Assembly: GCF_039872745.1 (NCBI RefSeq)
Contig: NZ_JBDPZD010000002.1
Location: 992,001 to 1,056,000, forward strand
DNA length: 64,000 nt
Origin: Pelomonas paludis
Lineage (GTDB): Bacteria > Pseudomonadota > Gammaproteobacteria > Burkholderiales > Burkholderiaceae_C
Reading direction: 5' to 3'
Below are positions 34,101 to 44,354 of this stretch, piece by piece. Every line of letters begins with the position of its first letter. Within the stretch, counting starts at the first letter, position 1. The notes under the pieces are model-generated. The model was not told the DNA's origin and searched no databases. It saw only the letters and a list, made by a program, of their open reading frames with translations. The translations under genes and the position numbers were made by a program.

Positions 34101-35128
34101 TGCAATTTCCAGTTCAGGGTTTCACCGCCACGCAACGGCTTGAGCTGGGCGTCACCGAAGGCCACGGCGGCAGGCGGGGTCCAAGGCTCGCGCTTGAGCG
34201 TGACCGTGCCGGTGTTGCGCGGCAGGCCGTAGAAGTCGGGGCCGTTGAAGGACGCAAAGGCTTCGAGCTTGTCGAGCGCGCCGAGCAGCTCGAAGGCTTC
34301 GGCGTACAGCTCCAGCGCCGACAGCGCGGTGAAGCAGCCAGCGCCGCAAACGGAGGCTTCCTTGAGCTGGGCGGCATGCGGTGCGCTGTCGGTGCCGAGG
34401 AAGAACTTCGGAGAGCCCGAGGCGACGGCCTGGCACAGCGCCAGCCGGTGCTCCTCGCGCTTTAGCACGGGCAGGCAGTAGTAATGCGGGCGCAGGCCGC
34501 CGGTGAAGAGGGCGTTGCGGTTGTAGAGCAAATGCTGCGGGGTGAGGGTGGCGGCGGTGAAGCGGTCGCTGCTGGACACGTACTGCGCCGCCTCCTTGGT
34601 GGTGATGTGCTCGAACACGACCTTGAGCTCGGGGAAGTCGCGGCGCAGCGGTTGCATCACGCGGTCGATGAAGACGGCCTCGCGGTCGAAGACGTCGATG
34701 GCCGGGTCGGTCACCTCGCCATGCACCAGCAGCAGCAGGCCGGCGCGCTGCATGGCCTCGAGCGTGGCGTAGCACTTGCGAATGTCGGTGACGCCGGCAT
34801 CGCTGTTGGTGGTGGCGCCAGCCGGGTAGAGCTTCAGCGCGACCACGCCCGCCGCCTTGGCCGCCGCAACCTCCGCCGGGGCGGTGTTGTTGGTGAGGTA
34901 GAGCGTCATCAACGGCTGGAAGTCCGAGCCGGCCGGCAGGGCGGCCAGGATGCGCTCACGGTAGGCCATGGCCTGGGCGGCCGTGGTGATGGGCGGCCGC
35001 AGGTTGGGCATGACGATGGCCCGTGCAAATTGCTGGGCCGTGTAGGGCGCCACGCTGGCAAGTGCGGCGTCGTCGCGCAGGTGCAGATGCCAGTCGTCGG
35101 GGCGGGTGAGGGTCAGGGTGGTACTCAT
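34097..35128 (-). CDS. pyrC: Dihydroorotase (class II, PyrC type)
   Basis: Zinc amidohydrolase that makes dihydroorotate in pyrimidine synthesis. From the ATG at 35128 it has 343 residues. The metal-binding DDWHLHLRDD, the bridging-lysine segment VVALKLYPAGATTNSDAGV, LLVHGEVTD, FEHITTKEAA and FLGTDSAPH all match E. coli PyrC. The longer upstream frame runs toward the gltL region and has no support. It is cotranscribed with the NYN-LOTUS gene. Confidence 0.95.
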   Translation of the reverse strand: MSTTLTLTRPDDWHLHLRDDAALASVAPYTAQQFARAIVMPNLRPPITTAAQAMAYRERILAALPAGSDFQPLMTLYLTNNTAPAEVAAAKAAGVVALKLYPAGATTNSDAGVTDIRKCYATLEAMQRAGLLLLVHGEVTDPAIDVFDREAVFIDRVMQPLRRDFPELKVVFEHITTKEAAQYVSSSDRFTAATLTPQHLLYNRNALFTGGLRPHYYCLPVLKREEHRLALCQAVASGSPKFFLGTDSAPHAAQLKEASVCGAGCFTALSALELYAEAFELLGALDKLEAFASFNGPDFYGLPRNTGTVTLKREPWTPPAAVAFGDAQLKPLRGGETLNWKLQ

Positions 35129-35171
35129 GGGGCGGGATTGTCCGTCGCCCCCGGTCTGCCTCGGCGCCCGG

Positions 35172-35906
35172 TCAATGTTGCAAGATCTTGGACAGGAAGT
35201 CCTTGGCGCGGGCTGATCGATCCTCGGGCTTGCTGAAGAAATCACTGCTGGTGCAGTCCTCGACGATCTTGCCAGCGTCCATGAAGATGACGCGGTTGGA
35301 CACGCGCTTGGCAAAGCCCATCTCGTGCGTCACGCACATCATGGTCATGCCTTCTTGAGCGAGCTTGACCATCACGTCCAGCACCTCGCCCACCATCTCG
35401 GGGTCGAGCGCCGAGGTGGGCTCGTCAAACAGCATCACGATGGGGTCCATGGAAAGCGCCCGCGCGATGGCCACGCGCTGCTGCTGGCCGCCGGACAGCT
35501 GACCGGGGAATTTGTCCTTGTGGGCCGTGAGGCCGACCCGCTCCAGCATCTTGAGCCCACGCGCCTTGGCATCGTCGGGGCTGCGCCCCAGCACCTTGAT
35601 CTGCGCGATGGTGAGGTTCTCAGTCACCGACAAATGTGGGAACAGCTCGAAGTGCTGGAACACCATGCCGACCCGCGAGCGCAGCTTGGGCAGGTTGGTC
35701 TTGGGGTCGGCAATCGAGATGCCGTCCACCACGATGTCGCCCTTCTGGAAGGGCTCCAGCGCATTGACGGTCTTGATCAGCGTGGATTTGCCGGAGCCTG
35801 AGGGGCCGCAGACCACGACAACCTCGCCCTTCTGGATGGAGGTCGTGCAGTCGGTCAGCACCTGAAAGCTGCCATACCACTTGGAGACGTTTTTGATGTC
35901 AATCAC
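35172..35906 (-). CDS. gltL: Glutamate/aspartate ABC transporter ATP-binding protein
   Basis: Polar amino-acid ABC ATPase of 244 residues. Walker A is CGPSGSGKSTLIK, the Q-loop is VFQHFELFPH, the signature is LSGGQQQRVAIARAL, Walker B is VMLFDEPTSALDPE and the switch His is in VTHEMGFA. It is the last gene of gltIJKL on the minus strand, nine bases after gltK. Confidence 0.95.
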   Translation of the reverse strand: MIDIKNVSKWYGSFQVLTDCTTSIQKGEVVVVCGPSGSGKSTLIKTVNALEPFQKGDIVVDGISIADPKTNLPKLRSRVGMVFQHFELFPHLSVTENLTIAQIKVLGRSPDDAKARGLKMLERVGLTAHKDKFPGQLSGGQQQRVAIARALSMDPIVMLFDEPTSALDPEMVGEVLDVMVKLAQEGMTMMCVTHEMGFAKRVSNRVIFMDAGKIVEDCTSSDFFSKPEDRSARAKDFLSKILQH

Positions 35907-35915
35907 AGCGGGACC

Positions 35916-36581
35916 TCAACGAATGATGGCGATCTTCTGCTGCAGGCGCCGTACCAGTTGCGACAGAGAGAAGCAGATGACGAAATAGACGAGGGCAGCG
36001 ACCAGATAGGTCTCGACCGGCCGGTTGAAGTTCTTGCCCGCCACCTCGAAGCCCTTGAGCAGGTCGTAGGCACCGACGGCATAGACCAGCGAGGTGTCCT
36101 GGAACAGCACGATGGTTTGCGTCAGCAGCACCGGCAGCATGTTGCGAAAGGCCTGCGGCAGCACCACGTAACGCATGCTCTGCCCATAGGTCATGCCCAG
36201 CGCATAGCCCGCGTTGACCTGGCCCTTGGACACCGACTGGATGCCGGCGCGCATGATCTCGGAGAAGTAGGTGGCTTCAAAAAGCGTGAACGTGATCAGC
36301 GCCGAGGTCTCACCGCCCAGCGGCCCGAGCAGCTTGGGGATGAGCAGGAAGAACCACAGGATCACCATCACCAGCGGGATGGAGCGCAAGGTGTCCACGT
36401 AGATGGCGGCCGGGGTTGCCAGCCAGGCCCGGCCCGAGAGCCGCATCATGGCCAGCAAGGTGCCCAGCACGATGCCGCCCAGCATGGCCACAAGGGTGAG
36501 CTGGATCGAGAACCAGAAACCCTTGGCCACAAAGCTGTGGATGACGCCCCAGTTCAGGAAGCTGTAGTCGAGGTTCAGCAT
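35916..36581 (-). CDS. gltK: Glutamate/aspartate ABC transporter permease GltK
   Basis: HisM-type permease of 221 residues with about five membrane segments. The conserved binding-protein-dependent transport loop is in AGYALGMTYGQSMRYVVLPQ. The ATG at 36581 overlaps the gltJ stop as ATGA. It partners GltJ and the GltL ATPase. Confidence 0.93.
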   Translation of the reverse strand: MLNLDYSFLNWGVIHSFVAKGFWFSIQLTLVAMLGGIVLGTLLAMMRLSGRAWLATPAAIYVDTLRSIPLVMVILWFFLLIPKLLGPLGGETSALITFTLFEATYFSEIMRAGIQSVSKGQVNAGYALGMTYGQSMRYVVLPQAFRNMLPVLLTQTIVLFQDTSLVYAVGAYDLLKGFEVAGKNFNRPVETYLVAALVYFVICFSLSQLVRRLQQKIAIIR

Positions 36582-37321
36582 CACTTGGCCCCCACCGTGC
36601 CCGGGATGCGGACCCGCGCCTCGATGAACTTGGCGACGCGGTTGATCACGAAGGCCGAGACAAAGTAGAGCAGCGTGACCGGGATGAAGATCTCCTCAAA
36701 GTGCGAGGTCTCCTCCGACGCCTGCTGGGCAAACTGAGCGAGCTCAGGGATGCTGACCGCAAAGGCCACGGCCGAGTTCTTGACGATGTTCATCGACTCG
36801 CTGGTCAGCGGCGGGATGACGATGCGAAAGGCCATCGGTAACAGCACGAAGCGATAGGTCTGCGGCAGCGTGAAGCCAAGCGCCTGACCGGCATAGCGCT
36901 GGCCTTTGGGCAGGGTCTGGATGCCCGCCTTGACCTGCTCACCAATGCGCGCACTGGTAAAGAAGCCCAACGCCAGCACCACCAGCACCGAAGGCGGCAC
37001 GCCCTGCAAAACAGGCACCATCACCGGCAGCACGTGGTACCAGAGGAAGACCTGAACCAGCAGCGGGATGTTGCGGAAGAGTTCGGTCCAGGCCTCGCCA
37101 AAGCGGACCAGCCAGCGGTTGGGTGTGGTGCGCGCCACCCCGACCAGCGAGCCCACCACCAAGGCCACCAAGAGACCGAGCAGCGACACGCTGAGTGTCC
37201 AGCCCCAGGCTCCCAGCATCCATTGCAAATAGGTCTGCTCCTTGCCACCCGCCGCGAAGCAGCTGGCCACGGCTTCGCCCGTGGCGGTGTCATTGCAGAA
37301 GAACTGCCAATCCCAGCTCAT
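36581..37321 (-). CDS. gltJ: Glutamate/aspartate ABC transporter permease GltJ
   Basis: Permease of 246 residues from the ATG at 37321, which is preceded by a strong AGGAGG six bases away; the open frame further upstream crosses the gltI-gltJ hairpin. The N-terminal WDWQFFCND segment is typical of GltJ. The EAA-type loop lies in YAGQALGFTLPQTYRFVLLP. It pairs with GltK. Confidence 0.93.
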   Translation of the reverse strand: MSWDWQFFCNDTATGEAVASCFAAGGKEQTYLQWMLGAWGWTLSVSLLGLLVALVVGSLVGVARTTPNRWLVRFGEAWTELFRNIPLLVQVFLWYHVLPVMVPVLQGVPPSVLVVLALGFFTSARIGEQVKAGIQTLPKGQRYAGQALGFTLPQTYRFVLLPMAFRIVIPPLTSESMNIVKNSAVAFAVSIPELAQFAQQASEETSHFEEIFIPVTLLYFVSAFVINRVAKFIEARVRIPGTVGAK

Positions 37322-37337
37322 CGTCCCTCCTAACGCA

Positions 37338-37360
37338 AAGCGGGTGCCATGCACCCGCTT
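37338..37360 (-). terminator. Intra-operon hairpin between gltI and gltJ
   Basis: AAGCGGGTGC (37338-37347) pairs perfectly over ten bases with GCACCCGCTT (37351-37360) around a three-base loop. On the transcribed strand it ends in a short TTTG, so it is a weak or partial terminator. In solute-binding-protein operons this arrangement commonly raises the level of the binding-protein message over the permeases. Confidence 0.7.
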
Positions 37361-37390
37361 CCAGTGGTCAATGCATCCAGCCTTGCCGCC

Positions 37391-38281
37391 TTATTTCTTG
37401 GCGTAGTCTTCCATCGGCTTGTCGTTGGGATTGGCCCAGGCCGCCTTGGTGGCTTCGTTCAGCGGCATGCCGATCACGGCGCCCGCCGGTGGGATCGGTT
37501 TCAGGAACCATTTGTCGTAGAGCTTGGCCAGGTCGCCGAGGCGAATCTGCTCCTTGATGCTGTTGTCCACCACCTTCTTGAAGGCTGGGTCGTCCTTGCG
37601 CATCATGATGGCGATCGGCTCGACGGACAGTACTTCGCCGACGATCTTGTAGTCCTTGGGACTCTTCGAGGTCGCGATGTTCTTGGCGAGGATGGAGCCA
37701 TCCATCACGAAGGCGTCAGCACGGCCGGACTCCAGCAGCAGGAAGCTATCGGCGTGGTCCTTGCCAAACACCTCTTTGAAGTCCACGCCAGTCGAGCGCT
37801 CGTGCTTGCGCAGGGTCTGGACCGAGGTGGTGCCCGTCGTCGTGGCGACCGTCTTGTTGGCCAGATCCTTGATGGAATTGATGCCCGAATTGGCCTTGAC
37901 CGCGATACGCACTTCCTCGACATAGGTCGTCACCGCAAAGGCCACGTCCTTTTGCCGCGTGGCATTGTTGGTGGTGGAGCCGCACTCCAGATCCACGGTG
38001 CCGTTCACCGTCAACGGAATGCGATTGGCCGAGGTGACGGGCTGGTATTTGGTGGTGATGCCACTCAGGCCGAGCGCCTTGCGGACGTCCGAGACGATCT
38101 TCTCGCAAACGTCGATGTGATAGCCCACGTACTTGCCATCCCCAATCGTGTAGGACAGCCCGGACGACTCGCGCACACCGAGGGTGATGGTGCCGGTGTC
38201 CTTGATCTTCTTGAGAGTGTCTTCCGCCTGCGCGAGGCTCACGGCACCAGCAAGGGCCAGCAGAACGATCGAATGCTTCAT
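37391..38281 (-). CDS. gltI: Glutamate/aspartate periplasmic binding protein
   Basis: Class-3 extracellular solute-binding protein of 296 residues from the ATG at 38281. The signal peptide is about 1-19 (ending AQA). Ligand-domain motifs are DTGTITLGVRESSGLSYTI, GYHIDVCEKI, VDLECGSTTNNATRQKDV and ALDKWFLK-like YDKWFLKPIPP. It is the first gene of gltIJKL, and the upstream spacer to the divergent PEP-CTERM gene (284 bases) should hold its promoter. Confidence 0.95.
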   Translation of the reverse strand: MKHSIVLLALAGAVSLAQAEDTLKKIKDTGTITLGVRESSGLSYTIGDGKYVGYHIDVCEKIVSDVRKALGLSGITTKYQPVTSANRIPLTVNGTVDLECGSTTNNATRQKDVAFAVTTYVEEVRIAVKANSGINSIKDLANKTVATTTGTTSVQTLRKHERSTGVDFKEVFGKDHADSFLLLESGRADAFVMDGSILAKNIATSKSPKDYKIVGEVLSVEPIAIMMRKDDPAFKKVVDNSIKEQIRLGDLAKLYDKWFLKPIPPAGAVIGMPLNEATKAAWANPNDKPMEDYAKK

Positions 38282-38565
38282 GGCTTCTCCAAAAATCGTG
38301 TCCACCACTGAGGCCGTGGTGCAAAGCTGAGCAGACCATGGCGAGCAAGCCCGCCGAATACGGGTTTCTACGTGCCGATCGACTTTACTGCCGCCCACTC
38401 AGCCAGCTGTGGCTTTGACGCGAAGCTTCACTCACCCCCTTTGTCATGGGCTCAGCCTCCTCCAGCCCCCCCGAATCAAAGGGGCCGGCGTCCCCCAAGA
38501 ATTGAGCCGCTTCAGTACAGTCAGCGCACGTTCCCCTCCAACAAGAACACTCACGGAGTCGTCCC

Positions 38566-39249
38566 ATGCGGGCTTTTCGTACTTTGATGATGGCTGGCCT
38601 TTTGGCCGCTACGGGCCTGGTCCAGGCTGTCCCGGTGAAGAAGACGGCGGATTTCGAAGGCCTCTCGGCCCCGAGCGATCCTTCCGTGATCGTCGCGCTG
38701 CCCTACTCTGAAAATGGGCTCAGTTTCACTGGCAACGGTGCCTTTGCCTTTGGCCTTGGGGTAGCCGGCGGCGGCACGCACAACGCGCTGCTGCTCAGCG
38801 AAGTGTCCGTCGACCAGTTTGGCGATACGGTCGACCAATGCCCGTCTGCGGGTTGCGCGATCACCGTCGGCTTTTCAGCAGGTTTCACAAACTTTGGGTT
38901 TAGTTTGGCCAGCCTCGATCTCCGCAGCGGCGGCTCCCCGATGCTTGAAATCTTCGGCGATCAAGGCCAGATCGGCAGTGCGGTTGCTGTGGCAGGGGTC
39001 CAGTCCAGCAGCGCCTGCAAAGTTGGGGTTTGCACCTTTCAGGAATTCTCGGTGGACTTGGCGCCTGGTCAGGTCGGAACCAGTTTCCGGTTGAGCTTTG
39101 CCAGCGCCGCGCACTGGTTGTTTGACCAGTTCAACGTGACGCCGTTTGAGGCTACGCCCCCCAACCGCGTCCCTGAGCCTGCCAGCTTCGCGCTCGTCCT
39201 CGCCGCTCTGGGTGGCGTTGCCGTTACCCGCCGCCGTCGGGGCCAGTGA
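38566..39249 (+). CDS. PEP-CTERM sorting-domain protein
   Basis: An exported 227-residue protein of unknown function. The signal peptide is about 1-21 (ending VQA). The body is a beta-rich domain with a Cys pair region (CPSAGCAI and CKVGVC). The C-terminus is a textbook PEP-CTERM tail: VPEPASF, a hydrophobic helix ALVLAALGGVAV, then TRRRR. Such proteins are processed by an exosortase and linked to extracellular polysaccharide. No exosortase gene is in the window. GGAG lies seven bases before the ATG and a strong terminator follows. Confidence 0.85.
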   Translation: MRAFRTLMMAGLLAATGLVQAVPVKKTADFEGLSAPSDPSVIVALPYSENGLSFTGNGAFAFGLGVAGGGTHNALLLSEVSVDQFGDTVDQCPSAGCAITVGFSAGFTNFGFSLASLDLRSGGSPMLEIFGDQGQIGSAVAVAGVQSSSACKVGVCTFQEFSVDLAPGQVGTSFRLSFASAAHWLFDQFNVTPFEATPPNRVPEPASFALVLAALGGVAVTRRRRGQ

Positions 39250-39278
39250 GCTGACGGCGTCGCCGTTGTCACTGTGAA

Positions 39279-39305
39279 AAGACCGCCCAGTGGGCGGTCT
39301 TTTTG
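39279..39305 (+). terminator. Rho-independent terminator after the PEP-CTERM gene
   Basis: AAGACCGCCC (39279-39288) pairs perfectly with GGGCGGTCTT (39292-39301) around AGT, followed by TTTTG. It insulates the groESL promoter downstream. Confidence 0.92.
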
Positions 39306-39354
39306 TTTGGGCGCGCCGCTGGGCGGATCGAACACGACGGCGTGAAGTGGCTTC

Positions 39355-39382
39355 TTGAAAGCCCGGGATCGATCCCTATAAT
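39355..39382 (+). promoter_or_regulatory. Sigma-70 promoter of groESL
   Basis: TTGAAA (39355-39360), a 16-base spacer and a perfect TATAAT (39377-39382). Transcription would begin at about 39389, inside the CIRCE operator. Confidence 0.85.
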
Positions 39383-39388
39383 GGTCTG

Positions 39389-39415
39389 CTAGCACTCATC
39401 ACCATCGAGTGCTAA
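39389..39415 (+). promoter_or_regulatory. CIRCE operator (HrcA binding site)
   Basis: A near-perfect inverted repeat, TAGCACTC, nine bases, then GAGTGCTAA, sits just downstream of the -10 box. The family consensus is TTAGCACTC-N9-GAGTGCTAA. It implies heat-shock control of groESL through the HrcA repressor, which needs GroEL to stay active. Confidence 0.95.
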
Positions 39416-39500
39416 CTATTCGGATGCCGCCCGTGGGGCGGCTTTGGATTCAGACGCCGCCACCTGGGCGGCTTCGTCAGACTAGACCTCAGGAGATTCC

Positions 39501-39791
39501 ATGAAGCTGCGTCCCCTGCACGATCGCGTGATCGTCAAGCGCCTCGAGAACGAAACCAAGACTGCTCTGGGCATCATCATCCCTGACAACGCCGCCGAGA
39601 AGCCCGATCAGGGCGAAGTGCTGGCTGTGGGACCGGGCAAGCGCAACGACAAGGGTGAATTCGTCACCCTGAACGTCAAGGTCGGCGACCGGGTGCTGTT
39701 CGGCAAGTACAGCGGCCAGACCGTCAAGGTCGATGGCGAAGAACTGCTCGTGATGAAGGAAGACGACCTGTTTGCGGTCGTCGAAAAGTGA
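39501..39791 (+). CDS. groES: Co-chaperonin GroES
   Basis: The 96-residue lid of the GroEL chamber. It shows the N-terminal MKLRPLHDRVIVKR, the mobile loop ETKTALGIIIPDNAAEKP, and GDRVLFGKYSGQTV. AGGAG lies five bases before the ATG. It is the first gene of the CIRCE-controlled operon. Confidence 0.98.
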   Translation: MKLRPLHDRVIVKRLENETKTALGIIIPDNAAEKPDQGEVLAVGPGKRNDKGEFVTLNVKVGDRVLFGKYSGQTVKVDGEELLVMKEDDLFAVVEK

Positions 39792-39855
39792 TTGCCTGAG
39801 GCATCACTTTCGTCGCAGGCTAACTTGGCGCAGCCAAGTTAAGGGCCGCAGGCCC
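39787..39855 (+). other. Three-hairpin spacer between groES and groEL
   Basis: AGTGAT-T-GCC pairs with GGC-ATCACT across 39787-39808 and includes the groES stop. TAACTTGG (39821-39828) pairs with CCAAGTTA (39834-39841). GGGCC (39843-39847) pairs with GGCCC (39851-39855). No T-run follows any of them. They may act as processing or stability elements between the two cistrons. Confidence 0.6.
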
Positions 39856-39902
39856 GGCCGTAGACGGAAAGACATTCCCCCTTTGAATTCGGAGAAACAA
39901 AC

Positions 39903-41546
<1,644 letters not shown>

Positions 41547-41569
41547 GTCCACGCAGGCCTCACGCCTCG

Positions 41570-41595
41570 AAAGGGTCGCCTCGGCGACCCTTTTT
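41570..41595 (+). terminator. Rho-independent terminator of groESL
   Basis: AAAGGGTCGC (41570-41579) pairs with GCGACCCTTT (41584-41593) around a CTCG loop and runs into a T-run. Confidence 0.92.
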
Positions 41596-41750
41596 CGTTG
41601 GTGGCGCCGGTGTCTGCATAGCGCCCCGCAGACGAAGCGGCAAGCTGGCGCGCCACAGGACCGGGTACACCGGCCGGCAATGCATCACGGTCGGCGCCGG
41701 ATTGAGGGCAGAACACCCCTGTTCGGGCATTTCGGGCCGGAGCGCGATTC

Positions 41751-41756
41751 GATAAT
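41751..41756 (+). promoter_or_regulatory. Candidate -10 box before the DUF1631 gene
   Basis: GATAAT sits nine bases before the ATG at 41766 with no purine-rich ribosome-binding site between them, as expected for a leaderless or near-leaderless message. The 219-base spacer after groEL shows nothing else beyond the groESL terminator. Confidence 0.45.
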
Positions 41757-41765
41757 TTTGGGGAT

Positions 41766-43742
41766 ATGACCCAGCTTCGCGCTCAGGATCTCGTCAACGA
41801 GGCGCTCACCGAGGTGAGCGGCCTGTCGCGCGACCTGCTCAATCTCATCCAGGACGAACTCGACGCCAACGCCCAGCACTTTGGGCTGCGCGAGGCCTGG
41901 CGCCGCGTGCGGCCGCGCTTTGCGGCCGAGTTTGAGACCCGCCTGCTCGCGGCGCTGCAGGAGGCCCTGCATGGCGGCGACCCACTCCAGCGCACCAGCC
42001 CCACCTTGGGCGGCCTGAGCCTGGTGGATGAATCCCAGGCGCTGGAGGACGTGGCCGTGGCCCATGTCGTGCACGCCGCCGAGGACATTGCCAAGCCCGA
42101 GCTTTATCAAATCGGCAACTTCTTCGCCGCGCTCAAGGGCGGCGGCAAGGCGCGTGAGCGTGACAACCCGCTGCGCCCCGCCATCTATGCCCAGGCCCTG
42201 CACCAGGCCATCGCGGCCAGCGGTGTCAACGCCCAGGTCCACCATGACCTAATGCGCGCCGCCGCCACGCCCGTGGCACGGCGGCTGGCCAAGTTCTACG
42301 GCGGTGTCTGCGAACGCCTGCGCGCCGCCCAGCTGACCGACCTTGTCGCCGGCTTCGGCAGCGGTGCGCGTGACAGCTTTGCCCACCAGCGTCTGGCTGC
42401 CGCGCGCGGCGTGGGGGCCCTCAATTCCAGCCGTGGCACGCTCGACGGCCTCGCCCGCCGGGTGGACGCCGTCAACTCCCGCCCCGCGCCCTTTGATGCC
42501 CATGTCGGCGCCCAGGCGGCGCCGCTGGTGCGCAGCACGGGGCCCGACATGCTCAGCCGGCTCTACGACCAGATCCTGGCCGACCCCCGCCTGCTGCCGC
42601 CCCTCAAGGGCCTGCTCGCGCGGCTGCAGGTGGCCGTGGTGCGCATGGCGCGGGCCGACCCCAGCTTGCTGCGCCGCCACGATCACCCCACCTGGGACCT
42701 GCTCAACCGCGTGGCCGCGCACGGCATGACCTTTGACCGCGCGGACGACCCGGCGCTGCAGGCCTTCCTGCGCTTCATGGAAGCCGAGGCCAAGCTGCTG
42801 ACCGATGCGCCGGTGCCAAGCGTCGGCCTGTTCGAGCTGGCGCTGCGCCGCGTCAACGCCGAGATCGAATCGCAGACCCACCAGGCCGAGCAGCGCCACG
42901 CCGAAGCCATCCAGGCCCTGGCACGCGGCGAGGAGCGCGCCGAGTGGACCGCCGTCGTGCGCGAGCAGATCCTGCAGCAAACCTCGCGCGCGCCGCTGTC
43001 CACCCGCTGCCGCCACTTTTTAGAGACTGCCTGGGTGGACGTCATCGTCCACGCCATGGCCGAGCACGGTCACGACTCGGCGGCCGCCCAGATGGCGATG
43101 GACGCCGTCGATGCGCTGCTGGAAAGCTTCAAGCCCCCGCGCGACGCCATCGCCCGCGCCGCGCTGCAGCAGCGCCTGCCCCGCCTCATCCACCAGTTGG
43201 AGGCCGGCTGCGACAGCATCCAGCTCGCCGCGCCGCGCCGCGACGCCTTCTTCCAGGACCTGATGGACATGCACGGCCGTGTGCTGCGCGGCTTGCCGGC
43301 CGTCGAGGTCGTGGCCAAGCCGCCGCCAACGCCGGAAGAGATCGTCCAGCAGCTGATGGAAGAGCGCGACTCGCGCCCGCCCACCCACTGGCTCACCACG
43401 CGCGTGGACCGGGGCGAGCTGCCCACGGTGCCCGTCGCGCTGTACAGCGGCGGGGACCGTGAGGCCGCCCGCAGCGCCATCGAAGCCTGGTTCGGCGGCG
43501 TGCACATCGGCCGCTGGTTCCATCTCTTCACGCAGGGCGAGTGGCACACCGTCCAGCTGGCCTGGATCAGCCCTAGCTCGCAAAGCTACTTCTTCGTCGG
43601 ACGCGACCTGGACGAACGCCTGCCGCTGACCCGCAAGGCCCTGGAGGCCCTGCTGGCCAATGGGCTGATCACGGCCCTGGAAGAGGAGAGCGTGGTTCAG
43701 CGTGCTGTTGACACCCTGATGTCGGACCTGCCCGAGGCTTGA
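41766..43742 (+). CDS. DUF1631 family protein
   Basis: A 658-residue, largely helical cytoplasmic protein typical of beta- and gammaproteobacteria. It matches DUF1631 by its N-terminal LVNEALTEVSGLSRDLL, the middle segment DMLSRLYDQILADPRLLPPLKGLLARLQ, DPSLLRRHDHPTWDLLNRVA and VALLESFKPP-like regions. Near residue 530 a new C-terminal domain begins (PPTPEEIVQQLMEERDSRPP) with SSQSYFFVGRDLDERLPLTR, which resembles PilZ-like ends seen in the family. Relatives have been linked to c-di-GMP signalling, but no function is proved by this sequence. Confidence 0.82.
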   Translation: MTQLRAQDLVNEALTEVSGLSRDLLNLIQDELDANAQHFGLREAWRRVRPRFAAEFETRLLAALQEALHGGDPLQRTSPTLGGLSLVDESQALEDVAVAHVVHAAEDIAKPELYQIGNFFAALKGGGKARERDNPLRPAIYAQALHQAIAASGVNAQVHHDLMRAAATPVARRLAKFYGGVCERLRAAQLTDLVAGFGSGARDSFAHQRLAAARGVGALNSSRGTLDGLARRVDAVNSRPAPFDAHVGAQAAPLVRSTGPDMLSRLYDQILADPRLLPPLKGLLARLQVAVVRMARADPSLLRRHDHPTWDLLNRVAAHGMTFDRADDPALQAFLRFMEAEAKLLTDAPVPSVGLFELALRRVNAEIESQTHQAEQRHAEAIQALARGEERAEWTAVVREQILQQTSRAPLSTRCRHFLETAWVDVIVHAMAEHGHDSAAAQMAMDAVDALLESFKPPRDAIARAALQQRLPRLIHQLEAGCDSIQLAAPRRDAFFQDLMDMHGRVLRGLPAVEVVAKPPPTPEEIVQQLMEERDSRPPTHWLTTRVDRGELPTVPVALYSGGDREAARSAIEAWFGGVHIGRWFHLFTQGEWHTVQLAWISPSSQSYFFVGRDLDERLPLTRKALEALLANGLITALEEESVVQRAVDTLMSDLPEA

Positions 43743-43787
43743 CCACCTCGGGCCGGCGGGCGGTCACGATCCCATCCCCACACCGAT

Positions 43788-43815
43788 GGAAGAAACTCGT
43801 GGGGGACGACGTTGT
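43788..43815 (+). promoter_or_regulatory. Putative ECF-type promoter of the sigma/anti-sigma/protease operon
   Basis: GGAAG (43788-43792), 17 bases, then CGTTGT (43810-43815). The same layout, GGACG-N17-CGTTGT, lies before the lipoprotein gene at 46691-46718. ECF sigma factors often recognise GGAA-type -35 and CGT-type -10 elements, so autoregulation is likely. Transcription would start close to the ATG at 43827. Confidence 0.55.
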
Positions 43816-43826
43816 CGGGTCAACAC

Positions 43827-44354
43827 ATGGAATCACCGCCCGCCCCCACGGCCTTTGGCCCGGAGCTTGCCGCCTTGCTGCCACGCTTGCGGCGCTTCGG
43901 CCGGCTGCTGACCGGTCACGCCCAGGACGCCGACGACCTCGTTCAACTCGCCCTGGAGCGGGCCTGGCAGCACCAAGCGCGCTGGGAGCCGGGCACCAGG
44001 CTCGACAGTTGGGTGTTCAGGATCATGCAAAACGCGTGGATTGACGAAGTGCGTGCCCGCCAGCGCCAGTCCCGGGTGCTGGTGTCGGTGGACCACGAGA
44101 CCCTGGCCGAAACCGGCGCCGGCCCCGACAGCCCCTCGCCGGCCGACGCCCTCGCCGTGCGCCAGGCCGTCAGCCGCTTGAGTGAGGACCACCGCGCCGC
44201 CGTAGCCCTGGTCCTGGTGGAGGGCCTGTCCTACAAGGAGGCTGCGGATGCGCTCGGCGTCCCCATCGGCACCCTGACGAGCCGTCTGGCACGGGCCCGG
44301 GAACAATTGCAGAACCTGCTCTCCCCCGAGGAGCCGCGCCCATGCCTGAGCTAA
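43827..44354 (+). CDS. ECF RNA polymerase sigma factor
   Basis: Sigma-70 family group-4 factor of 175 residues from the ATG at 43827; an in-frame TTG at 43812 falls inside the putative -10 element and is unlikely. Region 2 contains GHAQDADDLVQLALERAW and DSWVFRIMQNAWIDEVRAR. Region 4 contains LSEDHRAAVALVLVEGLSY and the helix-turn-helix around EAADALGVPIGTLTSRLARA. No ribosome-binding site is visible, in line with a leaderless start. Its last 13 bases overlap the anti-sigma gene, so it is cotranscribed with its likely inhibitor. Confidence 0.93.
   Translation: MESPPAPTAFGPELAALLPRLRRFGRLLTGHAQDADDLVQLALERAWQHQARWEPGTRLDSWVFRIMQNAWIDEVRARQRQSRVLVSVDHETLAETGAGPDSPSPADALAVRQAVSRLSEDHRAAVALVLVEGLSYKEAADALGVPIGTLTSRLARAREQLQNLLSPEEPRPCLS

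Noticed and set aside
38436..38484. CCCCTTTG and CAAAGGGG inverted arms in the gltI upstream region
   Set aside because: The 33-base loop is large and there is no T-run; not enough to call a regulator site.
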